NCBI RefSeq assembly: GCF_000344805.1
Contig: NC_020453.1
Location: 744,001 to 808,000, forward strand
Direction: 5' to 3'
Length of the DNA stretch: 64,000 bases
DNA from: Bradyrhizobium oligotrophicum S58
Lineage (GTDB): Bacteria; Pseudomonadota; Alphaproteobacteria; Rhizobiales; Xanthobacteraceae
The position numbers and the translations under genes are program-made. This document shows positions 48,915 through 58,230 of the stretch, piece after piece. Positions within the stretch are counted from its first letter, which is position 1, and every line of letters starts with the position of its first letter. The notes under the pieces are model-generated. The model was not told the DNA's origin and did no database searches. It saw only the letters and a list, made by a program, of their open reading frames with translations.

Positions 48915-51758
48915 ATGGCCTGGATCGACTGCACCATGGCAACCACTCCAACCCTCGACGAAGCGCTGATGACTGCCTACCTTCTCCCAGTGCCGCCCCG
49001 CGTCTCACCAGTCCCGCCCGACGACAGCGCCGCGCTGCCGGACCGTTTCGTCAGATGGTTCGCGGCGCGCGGCTGGGCGCCGCGTGCGCATCAGCTGGCG
49101 CTGTTGGACAAGGCGCGCGCGAACCGCTCGGCGCTGCTGATCGCCCCGACCGGCGCCGGCAAGACGCTTGCCGGGTTCCTGCCGACCTTGGTCGAGTTGG
49201 GCTCGATGAGCACGAAACCTCATGGATCTCCTGCAGCCAAGCAGCGTGCTCTCTCCACTCCCTCCCCCCTTGTTGGGGAGGGGCGGGGAGAGGGGCCTCC
49301 GGGGGAGGTGCCGGTGCCGTCCTCGCCCTCCCGACGGTCTGCCTCGGATGAACGCGGCGAATTCGCTGTCTCCCACCCCACGACTTCGCCTTCCAGTGCG
49401 ACAGGAACGAGCCCGGCAGCTGCGGCGAAGGTGATCTCCACCGGGCGATCCGTCATCCGCTCCTCCGGCCTGCACACGCTCTACATCTCGCCGCTGAAGG
49501 CGCTCGCGGTCGACATCGCGCGTAATCTGGAAGCGCCGATCTCGGAAATGGGCCTGCCGATCAAGGTCGAGACCCGCACCGGCGACACGCCGGTATCGCG
49601 CCGGCAGCGGCAGCGCCGCTATCCGCCGGACATCCTGCTGACGACGCCCGAGCAGATGGCGCTGCTGCTGTCGTCCGACGACGCGCCGTTCCTGTTTTCC
49701 TCGTTGAAGCGCGTCGTGCTCGACGAGCTGCACGCGCTCGTCACCTCCAAGCGCGGCGATCTGTTGTCGCTCGCGTTGGCGCGGCTGTGGCGGCTCGCGC
49801 CCGAAATGCGCATGATCGGCCTGTCGGCGACGGTCGCAGAGCCCGAGCAGATCGCGCGCTTCCTGGTGCCGCAGCCGAGCGGCGGCATCGCTGCGGCCGA
49901 TGTCGTCGTCGCCGGCGGCGCCGCGCCGCCGGTCGTCGAGATGCTGGATACCCAGGAGCGGCTGCCATGGGCGGGCCACAGCGCGCGGCATGCGCTGGCC
50001 GAGATGTACGAGCTGATCAAGCAGAACAAGACCACGCTCGTATTCGTCAACACCCGCAGCCAGGCCGAGATGCTGTTCCAGGAATTCTGGCGCATCAATG
50101 ACGACAATCTCGCCATCGCCCTGCATCACGGTTCGCTCGACGTCGCGCAGCGCCGCAAGGTCGAGGATGCGATGTCGGCGGGCAGGCTGCGCGGCGTCGT
50201 CTGCACCTCCTCGCTCGATCTCGGGGTCGACTGGGGCGACGTCGATCTCGTCATCAATGTCGGCGCGCCCAAAGGCTGCTCGCGGCTGATGCAGCGGATC
50301 GGCCGCGCCAATCACCGGCTCGACGAGGCCTCACGCGCGGTGCTGGTGCCCGCCAACCGCTTCGAGGTGCTGGAATGCTCGGTCGCGATCGACGCCATCG
50401 CCGACAATGCGCAGGACACGCCGCCTTTGCGCACCGGCGCGCTCGACGTGCTGGCGCAGCACGTGCTCGGCTGCGCCTGCGCCGAGCCGTTCCTCAGTGA
50501 CGAGCTCTATGCCGAGGTGATCACCGCCGCGCCCTATGCGTCGCTGTCTCCAGCCGATTTCGACGACGTCGTCGACTTCGTCGCTACCGGCGGCTATGCG
50601 CTGAAGACCTATGAGCGCTTCGCCCGCATCAAGCAGGATGCGAAGGGACGCTGGCGCGTCACCAATCCCAAGGTGCGGCAGAGCTATCGGATGAATGTCG
50701 GCACCATCGTCGAGGAGGCGATGCTGAAGGTGCGGCTGGTGCGCTCGCGCGGCGGCGGCAAGACGGGCACCACCGGCGCGATCGCGCGCGGCGGCCGGCT
50801 GCTCGGCGAGATCGAGGAGGCGTTCATCGAAGGGCTCACGCTCGGCGATACCTTCGTGTTCAGCGGCGAGATCGTGCGCTACGAGGCGCTCGCCGAGGAT
50901 CAGGTCTATGTCAGCAGAGCCAACGATGCCGATCCGAAAGTGCCGTCCTACATGGGCGGCAAGTTTCCGCTGTCCACCTATCTCGCCGAGCGCGTGCGCG
51001 GCCTGCTCGACGATCGCGCGGCGTGGAGCGTGTTGCCGGAGCAGGTGCGCGACTGGCTCGCTTTGCAGAAGGATGTCTCGCGCGTGCCCGCGCGCCGCGA
51101 GCTGCTGGTCGAAACCTTCCCGCGCTCCAACAAGCATTACCTCGTCTGCTATCCGTTCGAGGGCCGGCTCGCGCACCAGACGCTCGGCATGCTGCTGACG
51201 CGCCGGCTGGAGCGCGCGCGCGTCCGGCCGCTCGGCTTCGTCGCCAACGAATACGCGCTCGCGGTGTGGGGGCTCGGCGACATGTCGCTGATGGTCAAGC
51301 AGGGCCGGCTCGATCTCGCCGCTCTGTTCGATCCGGACATGCTGGGTGACGACCTCGAAGCGTGGCTCGCCGAATCCGCGCTGATGAAGCGCACGTTCCG
51401 CTCGTGCGCGATCATCTCCGGCCTGATCGCGCGGCGCTCGACCACCGAGGAGAAAACGCGCCGCCAGGTGCTGTTCTCGACCGATCTGGTCTACGACGTG
51501 CTGCGCCGGCACCAGCCCGATCACATGCTGTTGCGCGCCGCGCGCGCCGATGCCGCCACCGGTCTGCTCGATCTGAAGCGGCTCGGTGATATGCTCAAGC
51601 GCATCGAGGGACGAATCACCCATCGGGAACTCGATCGCGTCTCGCCGCTCGCGGTGCCGGTGATGCTGGAAATCGGCCGCGAATCCGTCTATGGCGAGGC
51701 CGCCGACGAGCTCCTGGCAGAGGCCGCCGAGGAGCTGGTCAAGGAAGCGATGGGGTAG
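48915..51758 (+). CDS. Ligase-associated Lhr-core DEXH helicase, with in-frame repeat insertion
   Basis: 947 residues. Helicase motif I is APTGAGKT (Lys83), motif Ia LYISPLKAL (Ser192), DEXH box VVLDELHAL, then LVINVGAPK and QRIGRANHR in RecA domain 2, followed by the winged-helix and beta-barrel of the Lhr core. It is a 3'-5' ssDNA translocase working with the ligase, exonuclease and PdeM in DNA repair. Between motifs I and Ia there are about 107 residues instead of the short loop expected. The extra part (about residues 98-185) contains STPSPLVGEGRGEG, the translation of a palindromic repeat. The ATG at 48915 has AAGGTGAG upstream; 48936 is an alternative. Confidence 0.92.
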   Translation: MAWIDCTMATTPTLDEALMTAYLLPVPPRVSPVPPDDSAALPDRFVRWFAARGWAPRAHQLALLDKARANRSALLIAPTGAGKTLAGFLPTLVELGSMSTKPHGSPAAKQRALSTPSPLVGEGRGEGPPGEVPVPSSPSRRSASDERGEFAVSHPTTSPSSATGTSPAAAAKVISTGRSVIRSSGLHTLYISPLKALAVDIARNLEAPISEMGLPIKVETRTGDTPVSRRQRQRRYPPDILLTTPEQMALLLSSDDAPFLFSSLKRVVLDELHALVTSKRGDLLSLALARLWRLAPEMRMIGLSATVAEPEQIARFLVPQPSGGIAAADVVVAGGAAPPVVEMLDTQERLPWAGHSARHALAEMYELIKQNKTTLVFVNTRSQAEMLFQEFWRINDDNLAIALHHGSLDVAQRRKVEDAMSAGRLRGVVCTSSLDLGVDWGDVDLVINVGAPKGCSRLMQRIGRANHRLDEASRAVLVPANRFEVLECSVAIDAIADNAQDTPPLRTGALDVLAQHVLGCACAEPFLSDELYAEVITAAPYASLSPADFDDVVDFVATGGYALKTYERFARIKQDAKGRWRVTNPKVRQSYRMNVGTIVEEAMLKVRLVRSRGGGKTGTTGAIARGGRLLGEIEEAFIEGLTLGDTFVFSGEIVRYEALAEDQVYVSRANDADPKVPSYMGGKFPLSTYLAERVRGLLDDRAAWSVLPEQVRDWLALQKDVSRVPARRELLVETFPRSNKHYLVCYPFEGRLAHQTLGMLLTRRLERARVRPLGFVANEYALAVWGLGDMSLMVKQGRLDLAALFDPDMLGDDLEAWLAESALMKRTFRSCAIISGLIARRSTTEEKTRRQVLFSTDLVYDVLRRHQPDHMLLRAARADAATGLLDLKRLGDMLKRIEGRITHRELDRVSPLAVPVMLEIGRESVYGEAADELLAEAAEELVKEAMG
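49255..49310. repeat. Family F repeat unit inside the helicase gene
   Basis: CTCCCTCCCCCCTTGTTGGG and GAGGGGCGGGGAGAGGGGCC correspond to one arm of the element in the ligase gene. It is read in frame within an insertion of roughly 270 bp (about 49205-49470). Confidence 0.8.
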
Positions 51759-51811
51759 GCTCGAGCTGCGAGGCGGACGTGCGGGGGACGACATTCTCAT
51801 CATCGGGCACG

Positions 51812-52465
51812 ATGGAGATCGCCGGCCTCGCGCTGCGCGTCGATCTTTCCGGTGCGCTGGTGTGGGATGAGGAGCGCCTGCTCGTCGTCTCCGACCTGCA
51901 TCTGGAGAAAGGCTCGAGCTACGCGTCGCGCGGCACCCTGCTTCCGCCATTCGATACCATGGCGACCTTGCGCCGGCTCGCCGCCGTGGTCGCGCACTAT
52001 AACCCGCGCACGGTCGTCGCGCTCGGCGACAGTTTCCACGATCGTGACGCGCATACGCGCCTGTCGGGCGACGACCGCGCCTGCATCGCCAATCTGCAGG
52101 TCGGGCGCGACTGGATCTGGATCACGGGCAACCACGATCCCGCGCCGCGTGGCGTCGGCGGTGAGGTTGCGGACGAGATCACGTTGGGTGCGGTGACCTT
52201 CCGCCACGAGCCCACTGGCGCGCGCGGCGAGATCGCCGGCCATCTGCATCCCAAGGCGCGGGTGGCGACGCGGGCGCGCACTTTGGAGCGGCGCTGCTTC
52301 GTTTCCGACGGCGAGCGCGCTGTCATGCCCGCCTTCGGCGCCTATGCCGGCGGCCTCAGCGTGCGCGACGCGGCCTTTGCCAAGCTGTTCCCGAAGCGCG
52401 CCTTCATCGCCCACGTCCTCGGCGACCGCCAGCTGCACAGCATCGCCGCGGCGAGGTGTTATTAG
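51812..52465 (+). CDS. pdeM: Ligase-associated phosphoesterase PdeM
   Basis: 217 residues of the calcineurin-like phosphoesterase family. All metal motifs are present: VSDLHLEKG (Asp28, His30), LGDSFHD, TGNHDP and AGHLHPKA. This small enzyme is the fourth member of the Lhr-core/ligase/exonuclease module and probably cleaves phosphodiesters or phosphomonoesters at damaged DNA ends. It begins 54 bp after the helicase on the same strand; the ATG at 51812 gives the family N-terminus. Confidence 0.9.
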   Translation: MEIAGLALRVDLSGALVWDEERLLVVSDLHLEKGSSYASRGTLLPPFDTMATLRRLAAVVAHYNPRTVVALGDSFHDRDAHTRLSGDDRACIANLQVGRDWIWITGNHDPAPRGVGGEVADEITLGAVTFRHEPTGARGEIAGHLHPKARVATRARTLERRCFVSDGERAVMPAFGAYAGGLSVRDAAFAKLFPKRAFIAHVLGDRQLHSIAAARCY

Positions 52466-52557
52466 TTCTGATAAAGGAAATTTATGAGTTGAGCGGGTCA
52501 CCAGCGTTGGATGAATTCGTAGTTGGACTGATCATACCCGCGACGAGCTCCGCTGCG

Positions 52558-52661
52558 CCCTCTCCCCCGCTTGCGGCGGAGAGTTGGAGAGGGGGTGCCA
52601 CGCGCACCGCTGCTGGAGCTGCCCCCTCCCTAACCCTCCCCCGCAAGCGGGAGAGGGAACG
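52558..52661. repeat. Family F palindromic element, intergenic copy
   Basis: CCCTCTCCCCCGCTTGCGG... and GAGTTGGAGAGGGGG face CCCCCTCCCTAACCCTCCCC and CGCAAGCGGGAGAGGG. It is the noncoding relative of the insertions in the ligase and helicase genes, and lies between convergent pdeM and a LysR gene. Confidence 0.85.
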
Positions 52662-52681
52662 CACCGTCCTCGCGGCGGCAG

Positions 52682-53548
52682 CTACGCCGCCTTCGCCTGC
52701 ACCTTCTCGCAGAACTCGGCCAGCCGATCGGCCAGGCGCAAGGTTGCCGGGCTGGCATCGGGCGAGGCGACCAGCGCGACCTCGGTGCGGTCGATCGGCG
52801 CAAAGCCCTCGCGCGCGGTGAGGACGCGGTGTTCGGCCTGGACCGACATGTCGGACAGGATGCTCAGGCCCATCCCGGCCGCGACGGCGGCCTGGATGCC
52901 GGCAAGGCTCGACGACGTGTAGGCCATGTGCCAGGCGCGCCCCTCGCTCTCCAGCGCATGGATGGCGCGGGTGCGATAGAGGCAGCCCGGCGGAAAGCCG
53001 ATCAGCGGCAGCGAGCGGCCGTCGAGATTGATCGGATGGCTCTTGCTGGTGACCCAATAGACCTGCTCCGGCCAGGCCGCGATCGCCGCCCTGGTGTCGT
53101 CGACGCCGCGCTTGAGCAGCGCGAGGTCGAGATCGCCGCGCTCGATGTCGCGCTTCAGATTGAGGCTCTGGTCGGCGCGGACGTCGAGCCGCAGCGCGGG
53201 ATGCGCGCGCGAGAACGCAGCCAGCAGCTTGGCGAGGCGGTAGGCGGCAAAGTCCTCTGGGATGCCGAGCCTGACCGCGCCGTCGGGTCCCGGCCGCGCC
53301 ACCACGTCACGCGCCTCCTCGGCGAGCGCGAGCAGGCGGCGGGCATAGGACAACAGCCGCTCGCCGGCCTCGGTCGGCGTCACCTCGCGGCCGTCGCGGT
53401 TGAGCAGCGTCTGGCCGAGGTCCTCCTCGAGGCGGCGGATCTGCTGGCTGACGGTCGATTGCGTGCGGTGGACGCGCTCGCCGGCGCGGGTGAAGCCACC
53501 GGCCTCGACCACCGAGACGAAGCTGCGCAACAGGTCCAGATCGAGCAT
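52682..53548 (-). CDS. LysR family transcriptional regulator
   Basis: 288 residues. N-terminal winged helix-turn-helix: DLDLLRSFVSVVEAGGFTRA, then HRTQSTVSQQIRRLEEDLGQ, both standard LysR text. An effector-binding domain of two lobes follows from about residue 90. It is divergent from an EamA transporter across 98 bp that holds an inverted repeat, so it probably controls that operon. The effector is unknown. Confidence 0.93.
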   Translation of the reverse strand: MLDLDLLRSFVSVVEAGGFTRAGERVHRTQSTVSQQIRRLEEDLGQTLLNRDGREVTPTEAGERLLSYARRLLALAEEARDVVARPGPDGAVRLGIPEDFAAYRLAKLLAAFSRAHPALRLDVRADQSLNLKRDIERGDLDLALLKRGVDDTRAAIAAWPEQVYWVTSKSHPINLDGRSLPLIGFPPGCLYRTRAIHALESEGRAWHMAYTSSSLAGIQAAVAAGMGLSILSDMSVQAEHRVLTAREGFAPIDRTEVALVASPDASPATLRLADRLAEFCEKVQAKAA

Positions 53549-53589
53549 CGGGGACCTCCATTCGAAAATCCACTGACCTCCAGTCTATC

Positions 53590-53610
53590 ATTTAATTTCC
53601 AAATGGAAAG
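53590..53610. promoter_or_regulatory. Candidate LysR binding site
   Basis: TTTCC-AAAT-GGAAA (53596-53609) is an inverted repeat within an AT-rich stretch. Overlapping it, ATTTAATTTCCAAAT fits the T-N11-A pattern. It lies 37 bp before the EamA gene start. Confidence 0.5.
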
Positions 53611-53646
53611 GATCGCCCTTACATCGAACGGCGAAGGAGACCTGCG

Positions 53647-54567
53647 ATGTCGTCCGTATCCTCCGTTGCCGTGACCCCCGTGAAATCCAACCTGCTGCCA
53701 GTCGAAATCGGCCTGTTCTGCCTGCTCTGGAGCTTCGCCTTCGTCGCCGGCAAGATCGGGGTGACCTATTGTCCGCCGCTGCTGCTGTTGGCAGCGCGGT
53801 TTTCGCTCGCGGGCATTCTCATCCTGATTGTTCCGATCATCAGGGGTGAGCTGCGCATGACGTGGCGCGATGGCGCGGTGTTTGCGATCATCGGCGTCGC
53901 CAACAATGCGCTTTATCTCGGCCTCGGCTACACCGGCCTGCAGACGGTCTCCGCCGGGCTGGGCGGCCTGATCGTCTCGGCCAATCCGGTGTTCACGGCG
54001 GTGTTCGCCGCGCTGCTGCTCGGCGAGCCGCTGACGCTTCGCAAGATGGCGGGCCTCGCGCTCGGCACGATCGGCGTCGCCATGATCGTCTGGCACCGCA
54101 TGTCCGTGGGCACAGACCAGCTCGAAGGCATTCTCTACACGCTGGCGGCGCTGGCCTCGATGGTCACCGGCACTATCCTGTTCAAGCAGCTCGCGCCGAA
54201 GGGCAGCCTGTGGGTCGGCAACGGCATCCAGAACCTCTCCGCGGGCCTCGTGCTGTGGCCGTTCGCGCTGAGCCTCTCCAGCACAGACGCGATCGTACTG
54301 AATCCACAACTGATCGGCGCGTTCGCGTTCCTGGTGCTCGGAGGTTCGATCCTGGCCTATGTGCTCTGGTTTCATCTCCTGAAAGTGTGTGGCGCCACCG
54401 CAGCCAGCGCCTATCACTTCGTGATGCCGCCGCTGGCGATGATCTTCGCCTTCCTGGTGCTCGGCGAGCACGTCGCGCTGCAGGATCTGTTCGGCGTCGT
54501 TCCCGTCGCGATCGGGATCTATCTGGTGACGCGGGCGCCGGCCCGCACGGTGGGAGTACAATCATGA
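53647..54567 (+). CDS. EamA/DMT family transporter
   Basis: 306 residues, ten predicted membrane helices in two EamA repeats: helix 1 (VEIGLFCLLWSFAFVAGKIG) and the second-half start near residue 155 (TLAALASMVTGTILFKQLAP). It probably exports amino acids or related metabolites. The last four bases overlap the start of the MBL gene (ATGA). It is divergent from LysR. Confidence 0.9.
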   Translation: MSSVSSVAVTPVKSNLLPVEIGLFCLLWSFAFVAGKIGVTYCPPLLLLAARFSLAGILILIVPIIRGELRMTWRDGAVFAIIGVANNALYLGLGYTGLQTVSAGLGGLIVSANPVFTAVFAALLLGEPLTLRKMAGLALGTIGVAMIVWHRMSVGTDQLEGILYTLAALASMVTGTILFKQLAPKGSLWVGNGIQNLSAGLVLWPFALSLSSTDAIVLNPQLIGAFAFLVLGGSILAYVLWFHLLKVCGATAASAYHFVMPPLAMIFAFLVLGEHVALQDLFGVVPVAIGIYLVTRAPARTVGVQS

Positions 54568-55325
54568 GCGTTGCGATCACCCTGATCGGCGGCCCGACCG
54601 TCTTGATCGAAATCGACGGTTTCCGCCTGCTGACCGACCCGACCTTCGACGATCCCGGCACCTATCAGCTCCCGCATGTCACCCTGGAGAAGCTCTCTCG
54701 ACCGGCCCTGACGGCCGATGCGATCGGCGATGTCGATGCGGTGCTGCTCAGCCATGACCAGCATGCCGATAATCTCGATCATGGTGGACGGGCCTTCCTG
54801 AGCCGCGCTCCGCGTGTGCTGACCACCGAAATCGGCGCAACGCGACTCGGTGCGCCTACCGAAGGTCTCGCGCCCTGGCGCGCAACCGAGCTGACGAAGG
54901 AGGGCAGGTCGCTGACGATCACGGCGACGCCAGCGCGCCATGGCCCGGCCGGCATCGAGCCGTTCGCAGGCGACGTCATCGGCTTCGTGCTGCAGCCGGA
55001 AGAAGCTGCGCCGATCTATATCAGCGGCGACACCGTGTTCTACGACGGCGTCGCCGAGGTGGCGCGGCGCTTCCCTGCGAAAATCGTACTGCCGTTTGCC
55101 GGCGCCGCGCAGACCCGCGGACCGTTTCATCTGACCATGGACACCAACGACACGATCGAGACCGCGCGGATGTTTCCCGACGCGCTGATCGTCCCCGTTC
55201 ATACCGATGGCTGGGCGCACTTCCGCCAGGGCGCGCAGGACCTGCGAATGACCTTCGATGCGCTCGGCTTCGGCGCGCGGCTGAAGCTGCTGGAGCCGGG
55301 GGTGCGAACGATGATCGAAGCTTGA
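54564..55325 (+). CDS. MBL-fold metallohydrolase
   Basis: 253 residues resembling UlaG-like or N-acyl-PE phospholipase D-like MBL proteins. SHDQHADNLDH is the metal motif, ATPARHGPAG and ISGDTVFYD the later ligands, and VPVHTDGW the final His. Activity is unknown. It is translationally coupled to the EamA gene, so a shared compound, hydrolysed or exported, is likely. Confidence 0.87.
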   Translation: MSVAITLIGGPTVLIEIDGFRLLTDPTFDDPGTYQLPHVTLEKLSRPALTADAIGDVDAVLLSHDQHADNLDHGGRAFLSRAPRVLTTEIGATRLGAPTEGLAPWRATELTKEGRSLTITATPARHGPAGIEPFAGDVIGFVLQPEEAAPIYISGDTVFYDGVAEVARRFPAKIVLPFAGAAQTRGPFHLTMDTNDTIETARMFPDALIVPVHTDGWAHFRQGAQDLRMTFDALGFGARLKLLEPGVRTMIEA

Positions 55326-55345
55326 TCGCGATGACGGCGGCGCAG

Positions 55346-56125
55346 CTAATCCCTTCGGAATACGATGGAGGCCATCCATCCCGTCATCAGCGCCATCGCG
55401 GCGGTGACGAGGCCATAGACGAAGCCGCTCTGCCGCGCCGTGTTCGCGACGAACTGCTCGAAGCCGACCTTGACGATCTCGAACGCCGTCTCGGTCTTGG
55501 TGACGAGCGCGCCGTCGGCGAGCAGCTTGATCTCGATCTCGTAGGTGCCGATCGGCACCGCCGCGGGCAGGGGAATGCCGGTACGGAACAGCGTCGGCGT
55601 CAAAAACGTCACCGCGGACGTGTCCTCGCGGTAGAGCCCGTGCTGCGACTGCAGCCGCACGAAGGCACTGCGGAATGCGTCGTTTGGCACCACATCGGCA
55701 TAGTCGGGGCCGACGCGCTGGGTCAGCAGCACGTTGGTCAGGCCGAGCTGTTGTCGCCGCTGCACCTCGGAGGAGGCCATTGCATCGAACGGGCGGTTGG
55801 CGAACAGCGCGAGATAGCCCGGAACTTTCAGGAACTGGCGCGAATCGGTGTTGATCCAGATGCCGAATCTGCGCTCCTTGCGCCGCGTCACCATGTCGGC
55901 GCGCGGCCCGCGCACGGTCACGACCAGGTCATAGGCCGCGCGGCCCGGCGGCGCCTGCGCTTCCCTTTCGACCGAGCCGAACAGCACCAGCTCCTCGCCG
56001 GAATAGTTCGGCGTCACCGTCACGCGGTGATTGGAAACGGAGACGATCAGGCGCTCCGCGCGCGCCGATGCCGCCCCTGCAAGCAGCAGCATCAGCGTCA
56101 TGGCGGCGATGCGGAGCGGCGTCAT
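55346..56125 (-). CDS. TIGR02186 family membrane protein
   Basis: 259 residues. A signal peptide (about 1-26, ending ASARAE) leads to a periplasmic beta-rich domain, and a C-terminal membrane helix (about 233-255, GFVYGLVTAAMALMTGWMA) anchors it. Matches the recalled Alph_Pro_TM/TIGR02186 family, which is almost always next to a TauE/SafE permease. The start overlaps the permease stop by four bases (ATGA). It probably aids the permease; no catalytic motif is visible. The longer open frame upstream is the shadow of the permease. Confidence 0.88.
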   Translation of the reverse strand: MTPLRIAAMTLMLLLAGAASARAERLIVSVSNHRVTVTPNYSGEELVLFGSVEREAQAPPGRAAYDLVVTVRGPRADMVTRRKERRFGIWINTDSRQFLKVPGYLALFANRPFDAMASSEVQRRQQLGLTNVLLTQRVGPDYADVVPNDAFRSAFVRLQSQHGLYREDTSAVTFLTPTLFRTGIPLPAAVPIGTYEIEIKLLADGALVTKTETAFEIVKVGFEQFVANTARQSGFVYGLVTAAMALMTGWMASIVFRRD

Positions 56126-57048
56126 TGGCTCATCTCGGTCTCGCGGATCGTGAACAGGTCGGCCGGCCGGATCACCAGCTCGACCGCGAAGCGGATGCCG
56201 ACGGCAAGAATCAACAGGCCGAGCAGCAGCCGCAGCTGCTCGCCGCGGATCATCTGGCCGGCGCGGGCGCCGAACTGCGCGCCGGTGACACCGCCGACCA
56301 TCAGGATGAGCGCCAGCACGGCGTCGACCAGATGGTTGCTCACCGCGTGCAGCATGGTCGCGATCATCATGGTCGCGAGCGTCAGCACCATCGAGGTTCC
56401 GATCACGGTCGAGGTCGGCACGCGCAGCAGATAGATCAGCAGCGGCACCAGGATGAAGCCGCCACCGATGCCCATGACGGCGCCCAGAAACCCGATGAGG
56501 AGTCCGATGCCGATCACCGGAATCACCGAGACGTAGATCTTCGAGCGCTTGAAGCGCATCTTCAGCGGCAGGCCGTGAATCCAGACATGGCTGCCCGGAC
56601 GTCGCACGGTGGCCACCGCGCCCTGGCGCGCCCGCATCATCGCGCGCAGTCCCTCCCAGAACATCACGCCCCCGACGCTCGAAAGCAGCACGACGTAGGA
56701 CAGCGCGATCATCAAATCGAGCTGTCCGAGCGAGCGCAGCAGGGTGAAGGTGGACACCCCGAGCGCGGTGCCGAGCGTGCCGCCGATCATCAGCACCAAA
56801 GCGAGCGAGGGATCGATCGCGCGCCGCCGCCAATAGGACAGCGCGCCGGAGAACGAGGACGCGGCGATGTGGCTGGAGACCGAGGCGACCGCGACCGCGG
56901 GCGTGATGCCGACGAAGATCAGCAGCGGCGTCATCAGGAAGCCGCCGCCGATGCCGAACATGCCCGAGACGAAGCCGACCGCGGCGCCCATTGCCAGCAG
57001 CAGGAAGATGTTGACCGGAAGGTCGGCGATCGGGAGGTAAATCTGCAT
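56122..57048 (-). CDS. TauE/SafE family sulfite/organosulfonate exporter
   Basis: 308 residues from the ATG at 57048 (a start 14 codons upstream is also open; neither has a clear ribosome site). Two homologous halves each carry the family glycine motif: GFVSGMFGIGGGFLMTPLL near the start and GFLGAVMGIGGGFILVPLL around residue 165. There are eight or so membrane helices. It probably exports sulfite, sulfoacetate or a similar anion. It is coupled to the TIGR02186 gene. Confidence 0.9.
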   Translation of the reverse strand: MQIYLPIADLPVNIFLLLAMGAAVGFVSGMFGIGGGFLMTPLLIFVGITPAVAVASVSSHIAASSFSGALSYWRRRAIDPSLALVLMIGGTLGTALGVSTFTLLRSLGQLDLMIALSYVVLLSSVGGVMFWEGLRAMMRARQGAVATVRRPGSHVWIHGLPLKMRFKRSKIYVSVIPVIGIGLLIGFLGAVMGIGGGFILVPLLIYLLRVPTSTVIGTSMVLTLATMMIATMLHAVSNHLVDAVLALILMVGGVTGAQFGARAGQMIRGEQLRLLLGLLILAVGIRFAVELVIRPADLFTIRETEMSQ

Positions 57049-57216
57049 CCGCGCGGCCCTGCGAACGTTCAACCGGAGCATTCTGCGCATGCGAGCAGGC
57101 GCTTTGGTCCCTGCATAACCGAAAACACCGACGAAGGTATCAAGGATTCCGGACCGAAGTCACGGAGATGGGAAGAAGGAGGCAAACGAGCAGCTGTGGC
57201 CCGGGATGCCGCGATC

Positions 57217-58038
57217 TCAAAGAGGCTTGAGCGGAGCCGTGACGAGGTTCATCGCTTCGGCCTCTCGCGGCTCCAGCCAGCGGATGTCGCGGGTCTGCGA
57301 CATGGCCTCGATGATCTGCGACGAGATGCCCATGCGGGTCATGAAGCCGAGGATGGCGCCGGTCACGCGCTGGGTGTCGGCAACGGCGTCCTCGCCCTGG
57401 GCCGCCGAGGTGAACCGGTGCACGCCGAGCGCCGATCCGTCGAGGCCATAGCGGGGCTGGCCGCCCGCGAAGGCGAACACGCAGGCGCTGGCGCAGAAGC
57501 CGGCCCGAACCCGGCCGCCATTGTCGGCCACGCCGACGGCGGTGGACAGGCCCTGGGCGCGGATGATCTCGCCCATCAGCACGCCCTGCTCGAGATTGCC
57601 GCCGGGCGAGGACAACAGAACCACGTCGCCCGGCTTCAGATGCGACTCTTTGATCCGCTCGCGCAGCCAGATCGCAGCGGCGGGCCCGATGCGGCCGCTG
57701 ACTGCGAGCACGGCCCGGTCGCCGCCAACAGCGGCATTTGTCACCAGTGTGGAGGACAAGCTCGGCGAGACGTACTGATCCTTCCAGAACGACCAGGCGT
57801 CCGGCGTCGACAGGTCGCGATAGGCGCGGATACCGGCGCTCAGCAGCAGTATTGTGAAGAAGACGACCGAGCCCAGCCGGCCCCATCGAAATCCCGGCCG
57901 CTGTGCGCCAACTCCTCGATGCACATGCCGAGGCGGCGGGGCAGGGGTGAAGCCTGGCTGGGGCCGGGGCGCCACCCGAGGGCCAGTCGGCGAGTGCCGG
58001 AAGCCCATGCCATCATGCTGCTCGTTCCCGCCCGACAC
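57217..58038 (-). CDS. Membrane-anchored ClpP/SppA-like serine protease homologue
   Basis: 273 residues. A proline-rich cytoplasmic N-terminus (1-50), one membrane helix (about 55-71), then a periplasmic ClpP-crotonase-like domain. LLSSPGGNLEQG (oxyanion region, 142-152), FCASACVFAFAG with candidate nucleophile Ser185, and LGVHRF with candidate base His207. This is the COG3904-type family of unproven activity. It shares the CASAC motif with the small exported protein at 30321. Start could alternatively be MGFRHSP, ten residues in. Confidence 0.8.
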   Translation of the reverse strand: MSGGNEQHDGMGFRHSPTGPRVAPRPQPGFTPAPPPRHVHRGVGAQRPGFRWGRLGSVVFFTILLLSAGIRAYRDLSTPDAWSFWKDQYVSPSLSSTLVTNAAVGGDRAVLAVSGRIGPAAAIWLRERIKESHLKPGDVVLLSSPGGNLEQGVLMGEIIRAQGLSTAVGVADNGGRVRAGFCASACVFAFAGGQPRYGLDGSALGVHRFTSAAQGEDAVADTQRVTGAILGFMTRMGISSQIIEAMSQTRDIRWLEPREAEAMNLVTAPLKPL

Positions 58039-58230
58039 CCGACTGCACTCCTCCGCGGCATCCGAATGACACCAGCGAGATACCTATAACGTTCAGCGGT
58101 GCCACACTATGGCGTGCGGGCGCGCGTCGTCCGGGATTTTGCGTCGATGGTTGTGGCTCGTGCCAAGAGGGTGCCACGACCGTGACGCCCTTTCTGTCGA
58201 CCCTTGTCGGGCCTGAGCGGAAGGGGCGGA

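Noticed and set aside
56126..56833. Upstream extension of the TIGR02186 frame
   Set aside because: It is the out-of-frame shadow of the TauE gene. Signal peptide and family start lie at 56125.
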